In this document: positions 25,526 to 32,773 of the stretch, one piece after another | Position numbering within the stretch: the first letter of the stretch is position 1 | Layout: the number at the start of each line of letters is the position of its first letter | Assembly (NCBI GenBank): GCA_020633955.1 | Contig: JACKCP010000006.1 | Location: 102,501-166,500, forward strand | DNA length: 64,000 nucleotides | Direction: 5' to 3' | DNA from: Desulfobacteraceae bacterium | GTDB lineage: Bacteria > Desulfobacterota > Desulfobacteria > Desulfobacterales > JACKCP01 | Notes under the pieces: generated by a model | What the model was told of the DNA's origin: nothing | The model's database searches: none | Seen by the model: only the letters and a program-made list of their open reading frames with translations | Position numbers and translations under genes: made by a program

Positions 25526-26437
25526 ATGCTTATGCACGAATTAATAAAACAGGCAGCAATTGAAACAGCAAAAGAAATAAACGAAAACAAAAGAATTTTC
25601 CGCAGATTTAAAAACATGACAAAAGCGGAGATAATTGCGGAATTACAATCTGATCTTGCTGAATATTATCTGGAAAATAAAGACACTTTATCTTTAAAAC
25701 TTACCAAACTGCCAAATAAAGAAAAATACTTAAAAAAAGCTTTTATAAACCATTTAAAAGACAAGGAAAGAACAAAAAATAATGATTTTTTTTCATATCT
25801 TCGAAAAAAAATTATTGATGATTTTAAAAAAGCAGATGAAATTATTTCAGAAATTTACAACAACTTCGTATATTTTTCCATTTCAAAAAATCCGACAAAT
25901 TTTCTCAATAAAAATTTAATTGATTTTGATGATATTTATTATCCAGAAGAAAATGATTTCAGAAATGAAACCCAGATTTCAAAGAAAAAAAATTTAAAGA
26001 CTCTTTTTTTTCATTTTATGGATGAAGTTGAAAAATTTGGACATAAAAAACAGGAAACAGCTGTAAAAGCAGATGATTTTAATTTATGGATTTTTTCAAA
26101 CAATATGTTTGAACCCCACTTTGTTTCTACAGATGAAATGATAAATGAAATCAAAGACTCAAATCCAATTTCTGTTATTTCAGAGGATTTTAAAAAAATT
26201 TCTCAAAAAATTCTTTCTGAATTTAATGAAAAAGAACAAAAAGTTTTAAAATGCCTTCTTTTTGGAACAAGCAAATCAAAACTTTCAAAAGAACTTGGAT
26301 ATTCAAAGCCATCTGGCTTTACACACTTTAAAGACAAAACTATGGATAAATTAAAAATAATTTTTACAAAAAATCAAATAACTGATGAAGACTCTGAAAT
26401 AATTTATGAAATAAAAAACCTTCTTGATAAAGATTAA
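25526..26437 (+). CDS. Sigma-factor-like protein, first gene of the accessory triad
   Basis: About 303 aa, very rich in Lys, Asn, Phe and Ile. A C-terminal helix-turn-helix (about 230-275: FNEKEQKVLKCLLFG, LSKELGYSKPSGFTHFKDK) is laid out like sigma region 4. The helical N-terminus (about 35-95, with KAFINHLKDKER) is in the place of sigma region 2, but I cannot match individual motifs. It presumably recruits RNA polymerase to specific promoters or binds DNA. I chose the ATG at 25526, since the longer frame (TTG 25478) is encoded by a dispersed repeat; no strong ribosome site is seen either way. Followed 61 bases later by the zinc-motif protein. Confidence 0.55.
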   Translation: MLMHELIKQAAIETAKEINENKRIFRRFKNMTKAEIIAELQSDLAEYYLENKDTLSLKLTKLPNKEKYLKKAFINHLKDKERTKNNDFFSYLRKKIIDDFKKADEIISEIYNNFVYFSISKNPTNFLNKNLIDFDDIYYPEENDFRNETQISKKKNLKTLFFHFMDEVEKFGHKKQETAVKADDFNLWIFSNNMFEPHFVSTDEMINEIKDSNPISVISEDFKKISQKILSEFNEKEQKVLKCLLFGTSKSKLSKELGYSKPSGFTHFKDKTMDKLKIIFTKNQITDEDSEIIYEIKNLLDKD

Positions 26438-26498
26438 ATTTTTTTGAAATTGAAACAAAAAAAACCGTTAATAAAAAATAAAAACGGAAAAAATAAAA

Positions 26499-27584
26499 AT
26501 GAAAATAGATTACAATAAAATAAAAAAGAATACCTATCTCAAAGAAACAGTTGAATTAAGGTTTTGTCCTGATGAGGAAACCATAAGAGATCCATATTTT
26601 AAAACAAAGGTTGAACATCACCTTAAAACCTGTCCTTTATGTATGGAAAGAACCCCTGACCCTTTTTATGATATCGCTCTGACATTAAAAACAGAGGAAA
26701 CTCTTCCCAAAGTATTGGAAAATCATATTGGAGTTTTAAAAAGTGAGCTTGGAAAATGGAAAAACAATTTTTACCTTATTCCTCCATTGGTATATGTGAA
26801 AAAAGAAACAAATGATTTTTTTGAATGTTTTCTTGTTTCTCCAGTTACTGAGCTTTTTTCTGAAAAAGACCTTTATATTCCCGATTCAATTTCAGAATTC
26901 ATACCTTATATAATAGAAGGCTGGAATAAACTCAAAATCCACAAAAGCCTTTTTTCCCATTCAATTTGCAATTTAAGTGAATTTAAAGAAGATATTGACT
27001 TGTTCCTTGATTTGGGAAAAATTCCCTTTTGGTCAAAAAAAAACTTTAAAAACAAAAATATGGAAGAAGTGAAAATATTTAGAAATTTAGAAAAATTTTC
27101 TGCTTCTCAATTTTCTTCCTCGCCTGCATTTTTAGTTGCAAATGCCATAAAAAATAAAGCACTAAATTTAATTTCAAATGGATTTGAGTTTAATGAAAAT
27201 CTTTTTAAGCAGCCAGAATTTCTTATCAGGGAGATTGCGACATCTCTAAATAAAATCCCAGTTCACGGAGCATCGGAAAGTATTAACCTGTATTTTTATT
27301 CTGTAATAGTTGAAAACAATGAAATAAAAGATGTCATTCAAGTTGATAATGCAAAAGCTGAAGATGATTTTATTGATAATGATTCAAGAATTATTTCAGG
27401 AATTGCAAAATCTCCTGAAAACCAACTATTCTATTCAGGAAGCAGTGCTCTGCTCCAGACAAATTCCGGCAAAACATTTGAGTCAATTCAAGCTGATTTT
27501 GATGATGAAACAAATATTTTTCAGGCAAAATTTACATTTTCAAAAGGTAAAAACATTTGGTTTTTCAACTGGTACAGGATTTAG
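26499..27584 (+). CDS. Protein with N-terminal zinc anti-sigma (ZAS-like) motif
   Basis: 361 aa. Residues 22-48 contain FCPDEE, then HHLKTCPLC: Cys23, His41, Cys45, Cys48 give the C...HxxxCxxC pattern of zinc anti-sigma factors that hold ECF sigma factors. No transmembrane helix follows, so it would be a soluble anti-sigma factor. The remaining 310 residues show no domain I recognise; they end in strand-rich text (DFDDETNIFQAKFTFSKG). Located between a sigma-like gene and a Lon-like gene, it is the natural candidate for the protein that is cut to release the sigma factor. Function is inferred from motif and context only. Confidence 0.55.
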   Translation: MKIDYNKIKKNTYLKETVELRFCPDEETIRDPYFKTKVEHHLKTCPLCMERTPDPFYDIALTLKTEETLPKVLENHIGVLKSELGKWKNNFYLIPPLVYVKKETNDFFECFLVSPVTELFSEKDLYIPDSISEFIPYIIEGWNKLKIHKSLFSHSICNLSEFKEDIDLFLDLGKIPFWSKKNFKNKNMEEVKIFRNLEKFSASQFSSSPAFLVANAIKNKALNLISNGFEFNENLFKQPEFLIREIATSLNKIPVHGASESINLYFYSVIVENNEIKDVIQVDNAKAEDDFIDNDSRIISGIAKSPENQLFYSGSSALLQTNSGKTFESIQADFDDETNIFQAKFTFSKGKNIWFFNWYRI

Positions 27585-27595
27585 ATAAATTTATT

Positions 27596-29683
27596 ATGAA
27601 AAGTTCAAATCTAAAAAAAATTGATTTTTGCCTAAAAACAAAATCAAGATTAAAAGATCTTGTAAAACTTCTTGAAAACCCACATTTTAAATTAATTGAA
27701 CCTGGATTTGATAAAAAAATTTTTGATAAATATTTATCCATGTTCAGGTTTGATAAAAATCTTGAAAATCTTTTTTTAAATCATGTTTTATTTGAATATT
27801 TAAATTCACATCAAAAAAATAATTATTCTTTTTTTGATTCATATTTTAAAGATAATTTTTCATTTAATTTCAAATTTTTAAATAAAAATCTCTTTCTCCC
27901 CTGCATATTTGTAAATGAAGACCAAAATGAAATTATCCATTTTTTCGTTTCAGAGATTAAATCAAATAAAAAAGTTCTATTTGGAAATTATTTAAAAAAC
28001 AACAGTTGCAATGATTTTAAAAATTCGGTTATAAACTCATTTAACCTTTTAAATACTGAAAAATCTTTTTTTATAGAGGCTTTAAAATTCAATTCTGATT
28101 TAAGAGGCAAATCAACATCTTTATCAATTTACCTGGCTTTTTTCTGCCTTGAAAATCAAATCGAATATAACTCTAAAATTATCTGTTCAGGTGTGCTGGA
28201 CTCAAATGGAGAAATTTGCGATACAAAATATTTAAACAAAAAAATCCAGGCTGTAATAAATGAAAACTATAATTTTTTTATAGTTCCGCAAATCAATTAT
28301 TATAATAATCCAAATCTTTCAAAAGATTTAAAGGTTCTTCCGGCATCTGACATAAAAGAAGCAGAAAAAATTTTTTTGCTTGCATCTCAAAAAGGTTTTT
28401 CAAAAAATTATATGAACTTTATTTCTTTTCCCTGCGAGGCGGTTTCAAATAATCTTAATTCTGTCCCAGCCAATATTTTAAAAGCTTTTTTAAAAAAAAC
28501 TGATGAAAAACAAATAGTTAAAAAAATTGTTTTTAGCGAGCCTTTATTTTCTAATTTTATAAAAAATTTTATAAAAACATCAAACACTGATACTGAAAAG
28601 GCAATTGAAATAATTTCAGTTTTTGAAAGACATGATGATATTCTTTTGAAATCTCCATTTTGCGATCTTGTATTTTTGTTTTTTTCAATTGCCGGTCTTA
28701 CACTTTCTAAAAAAGGCATTCCTTCACAAAACAACAACTGGATTGCAAAAGCAGAGTCATATATTGATAAAGCAAGAAAAACCAAAAAAGGCAGAACTGC
28801 AATTATCTGGTTTTCTAACCATTGCCTTATAAATTCACACCATGACAAGTATATATTTAACCCCGAAATTCCAATTGTAATTAAAAATACTCTAAAAAAA
28901 CTTGAAAAAAACTTCAGGGAAGAATGCGAATTTATTACTGGAGCTGCTGATGATACAACTGGAGCTTTATGTGGAACTATTGCTCAAAATTATGGTTTTT
29001 GCGGGAAAAAATATATAAATCAAACAAAAGAATATGCTCTCAAAGCAATTAAATATTTTGGCGGTGAAATAAATCTTTATAATTCCAAATACAGCGAAGA
29101 TATTAAAAGACAGTACAATTACCTTTGTTTTGCATATTTAGATGCTAAAAATTTTGATGAAGCAAAAAAATATTTTTTAAAATATTCATACTCCAATGAT
29201 CTCAAACAGGCAGTAAACTCAAATTTTGATCAATGGGGACATTTTCTTTGTGCTGCCTTTTTAGCCAGAACTAAGAATATGGAATATGGAAAAATTTATT
29301 TTGAAAAATATAAAAAAACATATCCTTCAAAAATAAACAAATACCACCCTTCCCAACTCTGGTTTTACAATATGGGATTATTGGCTGTTTTATTCAAAGA
29401 CTTTGAAAATGCAAAAAATTTGTTTGAAACCAGTATAAATATATGCATGGATAAAACTAACGGTGATTCAATAAGAGTTATGGCTCTTTTAGGAGTATGC
29501 GAACTTGTATTAATTGAAAATTATTCAATTAATTTCCATGCAACTATTGAAGAAGTGAAAAATTCAGCTCTAAAACTTGCTTATCTTCATTTTCAGGATT
29601 TATTCTCTGATAAAAAAACAATTGAAATTTTAAAAATTATAAGGGAAAACAAAGAAAAATATTTTCCTTTTTCCTATAGATAA
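27596..29683 (+). CDS. Lon-protease-like domain protein with TPR-like C-terminus
   Basis: 695 aa. Residues 171-216 align without gaps to the proteolytic domain of the Lon encoded at 50469 (GPSAG...TGE...RGEVLPVGGIKEK): here GKSTS keeps the nucleophile position (Ser173), SG and NGEI are kept, but the dyad lysine position is Asn214, with lysines at 215 and 216. FFIVP and KVLPASDIKEAEKIF continue the fold. The first 165 residues are unassigned. The C-terminal 250 residues are helical with TPR-like pairs (FDEAKKYFLKY, FENAKNLFETSINI). No AAA domain. Starts 11 bases after the anti-sigma-like gene. It may be a protease, or a non-catalytic Lon fold; the substituted lysine leaves this open. Confidence 0.55.
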   Translation: MKSSNLKKIDFCLKTKSRLKDLVKLLENPHFKLIEPGFDKKIFDKYLSMFRFDKNLENLFLNHVLFEYLNSHQKNNYSFFDSYFKDNFSFNFKFLNKNLFLPCIFVNEDQNEIIHFFVSEIKSNKKVLFGNYLKNNSCNDFKNSVINSFNLLNTEKSFFIEALKFNSDLRGKSTSLSIYLAFFCLENQIEYNSKIICSGVLDSNGEICDTKYLNKKIQAVINENYNFFIVPQINYYNNPNLSKDLKVLPASDIKEAEKIFLLASQKGFSKNYMNFISFPCEAVSNNLNSVPANILKAFLKKTDEKQIVKKIVFSEPLFSNFIKNFIKTSNTDTEKAIEIISVFERHDDILLKSPFCDLVFLFFSIAGLTLSKKGIPSQNNNWIAKAESYIDKARKTKKGRTAIIWFSNHCLINSHHDKYIFNPEIPIVIKNTLKKLEKNFREECEFITGAADDTTGALCGTIAQNYGFCGKKYINQTKEYALKAIKYFGGEINLYNSKYSEDIKRQYNYLCFAYLDAKNFDEAKKYFLKYSYSNDLKQAVNSNFDQWGHFLCAAFLARTKNMEYGKIYFEKYKKTYPSKINKYHPSQLWFYNMGLLAVLFKDFENAKNLFETSINICMDKTNGDSIRVMALLGVCELVLIENYSINFHATIEEVKNSALKLAYLHFQDLFSDKKTIEILKIIRENKEKYFPFSYR

Positions 29684-29758
29684 ATTTGCTCTGTGACATT
29701 CAAATATTGAAATCTAACTTAAAAAAGTCTTTAATATCAAATATTTATCCAAAAAATA

Positions 29759-29858
29759 GTGAGGTGGATTTTGGCTTGTAAAAAAATTTTGTTTTCTTTT
29801 TTAAAATTTACAATAAAATCAATCAGTTAACTTAATTACAAGTTAAAATCCACCTCAC
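29759..29858. repeat. 100-base inverted repeat after the triad
   Basis: The 23-base arms at 29759-29781 and 29836-29858 (outer GTGAGGTGGATTTT / AAAATCCACCTCAC) match at 21 of 23 positions around a 54-base AT-rich loop. It lies 75 bases after the Lon-like gene and could be a transcript end or a small palindromic element. From here to 30089 I see no gene; a weaker hairpin (GAGGCA / TGCCTC) is at 29934-29956. Confidence 0.7.
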
Positions 29859-30224
29859 CACTAACTTTTTATAATAATTTCAAATAGTTGTTTAAATTTT
29901 GACAATTTTAAGGGTGTGTAAAAATTACACGGGAGGCAAAAATCAGGGGGGTGCCTCATTTTAGCCTTGAAAACCCTTGTCAATAAAGGTATACAGAGGG
30001 TGGGAGTCAGAAATAAGCCTCGCTTCGAGAGGATTAAGACTTCAAAAATATCAATTTTATCCCTATCCTCTATAAACGTCAGAATAAAGTGGACCCCATG
30101 TCAAGACCGATTTGAATAAAAATTAAGTTACATATAAATAAATGCGTCTCCTGTATTTTTTTAAAAAAGTTGAAATAAAAAAAATCCCTGCTACCATAAA
30201 AAAATCAGTTCGGAGGATAAGGCA

Positions 30225-30284
30225 ATGCTGGGAAGCAACCTGAGCGCCGAGCTGATGACGGAAGCATGGGGCAGTTTTTCATGA
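30225..30284 (+). CDS. Possible 19-codon peptide overlapping a terminator hairpin
   Basis: GGAGGATAAGGC is followed directly by ATG and 18 further codons (MLGSNLSAELMTEAWGSFS) to TGA at 30282-30284. The stop lies in the hairpin at 30269-30295, an attenuator-like arrangement. It is antisense to the transposase direction and inside the IS boundaries. Translation is unproven; the good ribosome site is the main reason to list it. Confidence 0.35.
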   Translation: MLGSNLSAELMTEAWGSFS

Positions 30285-30295
30285 CTGCCCTTTTT
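30269..30295 (+). terminator. Terminator-like hairpin inside the IS left arm
   Basis: GGGCAGT (30269-30275) pairs with ACTGCCC (30284-30290), 8-base loop, followed by five Ts on the plus strand. It implies a plus-strand transcript starting left of 30225. A second GC hairpin, GGGGGCTGGCCCCC, follows near 30335-30350. Confidence 0.6.
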
Positions 30296-30381
30296 CATGC
30301 TTCTGTCCTTAAAGCGTTAAATCCCGGGGGTATGGGGGCTGGCCCCCATTAAAATCAGACAAACTACCTTATTGTTAAAGA

Positions 30382-31218
30382 TCAGGTGGAAAGATAAACG
30401 TATTCAGGCGTTTTATAATTTAAAGACTGATGAGGTCTTTCCTGATTATAAAATTTAAAATACATTTTAAGAGAGCTGTATGCATCCTTCATATTTGTAT
30501 AATCTTTTATATAAATTTCTTCGTATTTTACTGTTCTCCATAACCGTTCAACATAGATATTATCAAGAGCTCTTCCTTTAGAATTCATGCTGATCTTAAT
30601 ACCTCTTTCAATAAGCGGCTTTAGAAAATTTTGTGCTGTATACTGACATCCCTGGTCAGTATTGAAAAATTCAGGCTCTGATATATCCAATGCCTCTTCC
30701 AGAGCCGCTATACAAAAAGAGTTGTCAAGACTGTTGCTGAGTTTCCATGACAGCACATATCTACTGTGCCAGTCAATTACCGATGTTAAATAACCAAATC
30801 CTTTACCTATGCGAATATAGGTAATGTCAGTACTCCAGACACAGTCTGGTTTCTGTATTTTCAGTCCTCTAAGTAAATAAGGATATATTCTATGGTCTTC
30901 ATTCCTCCTGTTAAATTTGGGTTTAGGGTAGATAGCTTCTATCCCCATTTCATTCATTAATTTTTGAACTCTTTTACGATTAACAATATAGCCTTTCTGT
31001 CTTAAAAAATTTGTAAACCTCCTGCTGCCATAAAAAGGTGTTTTAGTATGTTGCTCATCAATCATATCCATGAGCTCAAGGTCTTTTGGATCTCTTAATT
31101 TGGGCTTATAATAAAGAGCTCCTTTAGATACTTCAAGAAGCTGACATTGCCTGTTAATACTGATATTGTCATGTTCTTTATCAACAAGGTGTCTTCTCTC
31201 AGGAATTGATTGAATCAA
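30382..31218 (-). CDS. IS3-family transposase OrfB (DDE integrase domain)
   Basis: 278 aa. An HTH_21 segment (FYGSRRFTNFLRQKGY) precedes the rve integrase core with the DDE residues in VWSTDITYIR, FFNTDQGCQYT and IYVERLWRTVKYEE; HQSLNYKTPEYVY ends it as usual. All three acidic residues are present, so the element may be active. It begins inside the end of OrfA and is in the +1 frame relative to it, with a nine-A run (31221-31229) just before the overlap. Confidence 0.93.
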   Translation of the reverse strand: MIQSIPERRHLVDKEHDNISINRQCQLLEVSKGALYYKPKLRDPKDLELMDMIDEQHTKTPFYGSRRFTNFLRQKGYIVNRKRVQKLMNEMGIEAIYPKPKFNRRNEDHRIYPYLLRGLKIQKPDCVWSTDITYIRIGKGFGYLTSVIDWHSRYVLSWKLSNSLDNSFCIAALEEALDISEPEFFNTDQGCQYTAQNFLKPLIERGIKISMNSKGRALDNIYVERLWRTVKYEEIYIKDYTNMKDAYSSLKMYFKFYNQERPHQSLNYKTPEYVYLST

Positions 31219-31480
31219 CCTTTTTTTTTAGCCACTCATTTTCAACTGTGAGCTGGCCTATTTGTTTATAAAGTTCCTCAATTAACTTTTCATGATCTTT
31301 ATTGTTTTTATTTGTTTGAGAAAAAACTCCAGGCAACCCTTCTATTGCTTCTTTTTTCCACCTCGTCAAAAGAGCTCTATGAACCTGATATTTTGAAGCA
31401 AGTTCTGTTACTGTTTCATGCTCTTTTATTACATCAATGGCTACTTTTGCCTTGAAGCTCCCACTGTAACTTTTCCTCAT
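31199..31480 (-). CDS. IS3-family transposase OrfA (helix-turn-helix)
   Basis: 93 aa. HTH_Tnp_1-type DNA-binding domain (YSGSFKAKVAIDVIKEHETV, ELASKYQVHRALLTRWKKE) and a C-terminal leucine-zipper-like coiled coil (LIEELYKQIGQLTVENEWLKKK) that mediates assembly with OrfB. The A run near the end is a candidate slippage site for making an OrfAB fusion. Confidence 0.9.
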   Translation of the reverse strand: MRKSYSGSFKAKVAIDVIKEHETVTELASKYQVHRALLTRWKKEAIEGLPGVFSQTNKNNKDHEKLIEELYKQIGQLTVENEWLKKKVDSINS

Positions 31481-31718
31481 GGACCTCCTATTCTCTTTTA
31501 TTTTTTTTAAATTTTTACCAGCTTATATGTCGCTTAGCAAATGGTTCAAATTTTGGGGTCCATTATACTTTGATGCAGCAATATCCATCTTATTTGCTTC
31601 ATTTTGAATTCTGAAGCACTCATCTTTCTGCTTAATCATTGTACCTGGAGAATTAATAATAAGCTGAATTTTAAGCCTCCCTTCTATTTTTCATATCGAC
31701 CATAACACACAAGGTCTG

Positions 31719-32690
31719 TCAAAAACTGACAGACCCCAAATACTTTTTTAAATTTTTTTTAAGTTTTTCAATAACAAGCTCTTTTAAAAATTCAGGAGAT
31801 TCAACAACCACGCAGTCACCGTGGCGTAAAATTTCCATGACAAGCTCAGTTGGATTACTGAAGGGAATTTCTAAAACAAGGTCTTTGCCTTCAAAATATT
31901 TTTTCTGGTTTTTGTGCCAGATTTCGTCTTTGACCCAGTTTGAGTTTGGTTCAGAAAATCTTAATTTTGCAATGTGCTGGGCTTTTCCCGAAAAAACTCC
32001 AAAGCCGTCTTCAAGAAAGGAGTCTATTTCTTTAGAATCAAGTTTTTTAGCATTTTTTTCTGTTTTTAAAATTTTTATTTTTTCCACAGAAAAAATTCTG
32101 AGTTCCTGTGTTTTTTCGCAGAAGGCACACAAATACCAATTGTCTTTATAGTGGACAAGCCTTTGGGGATGGAGTTTTCTTGTACTTTTTCTTGTGCATG
32201 ATCTTGTAAAATATTCAGCTTCAATAATTTCAAAATTTATCAAAGCAGAACAGACTTTTGAAAAATTGCCCTTTTTCATTATTCTTGAATAAAGGGGCAT
32301 TACTTTAATCAATGATTTTAAATTTTGGGGTGAATGGCCTGAGTTTGAAATTATTTCTTCAATTTTTTCGGTAAGAGGGCTTATTATCGATGAAATCCCA
32401 ATTTCTTCACTTTTTTCAATAACCTGAAAACAGACAAATAAAGCATAAATTTCATCGGGACTCAGCCAGAAACCGGGAAGATCGAATTTTTTTTCCGACT
32501 CATCATAATAATATCCGTTTTTTTCGGGATCGTATTTTAATGGAGCTCCGTAATAATCAGTAAGATTTTGCTTGAGCCTGTTTACTGTTGATTCAGAGCA
32601 TTCGAGTTCTTCCATTATTCTTTTAAGGGAAGGATAATGAAGATTTTTTATAAGGGTATGGAACCTGTAAATTCGTTCTGTTTTGTTCAT
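31719..32690 (-). CDS. WYL-domain helix-turn-helix transcriptional regulator
   Basis: 323 aa. N-terminal winged helix (about 15-60: YPSLKRIMEELECSESTVNRL) and a central WYL domain, with the literal motif in HYKDNWYLCAFCEKTQELRIFSVEKI, plus a C-terminal WCX-like part. Such YafY-type regulators often sense nucleic-acid or nucleotide ligands and are common next to defence genes. Its stop is embedded in a GGTCTGTCA / TGACAGACC hairpin (31713-31735) that lacks a T run. It is divergent from nothing immediate and reads toward the IS; it may regulate the triad, but this is only proximity. Confidence 0.85.
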   Translation of the reverse strand: MNKTERIYRFHTLIKNLHYPSLKRIMEELECSESTVNRLKQNLTDYYGAPLKYDPEKNGYYYDESEKKFDLPGFWLSPDEIYALFVCFQVIEKSEEIGISSIISPLTEKIEEIISNSGHSPQNLKSLIKVMPLYSRIMKKGNFSKVCSALINFEIIEAEYFTRSCTRKSTRKLHPQRLVHYKDNWYLCAFCEKTQELRIFSVEKIKILKTEKNAKKLDSKEIDSFLEDGFGVFSGKAQHIAKLRFSEPNSNWVKDEIWHKNQKKYFEGKDLVLEIPFSNPTELVMEILRHGDCVVVESPEFLKELVIEKLKKNLKKYLGSVSF

Positions 32691-32773
32691 TTGATAATAC
32701 CGGCAGTTTTATTATTTATTTACCAATATCATCAAATTATTATTAATCAAGATAAATTTGAACAGGTTCAGCC

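Larger units (their letters stand above)
30090..31562 (-). mobile_element. IS3-family insertion sequence
   Basis: OrfA and OrfB of an IS3-type transposase on the minus strand, bounded by inverted TGGACCCC (30090-30097) and GGGGTCCA (31555-31562). Beyond those eight bases the ends match only loosely, and I could not find a convincing target duplication, so the boundaries are approximate. About 290 bases of non-coding DNA lie between the OrfB stop and the left end, longer than usual for IS3, and contain a compact GC-richer segment with hairpins. Confidence 0.8.

Noticed and set aside
29860..30089. Long open minus-strand frame left of the IS (about 60 codons ending near 29870)
   Set aside because: No start codon with a ribosome site and no recognisable motif; it also covers hairpin and repeat-like sequence.
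31563..31672. Open minus-strand frame of about 37 codons at the right IS border (KIQLIINSPGTMIKQKDE...)
   Set aside because: It reads protein-like and might be a gene cut by the IS, but it is short, the upstream part needs a frameshift, and no matching half is found left of the IS.
31713..31735. Hairpin at the end of the WYL gene as a terminator
   Set aside because: A good 9-bp stem, but it contains the stop codon and no T run follows on the minus strand; mentioned with the gene only.
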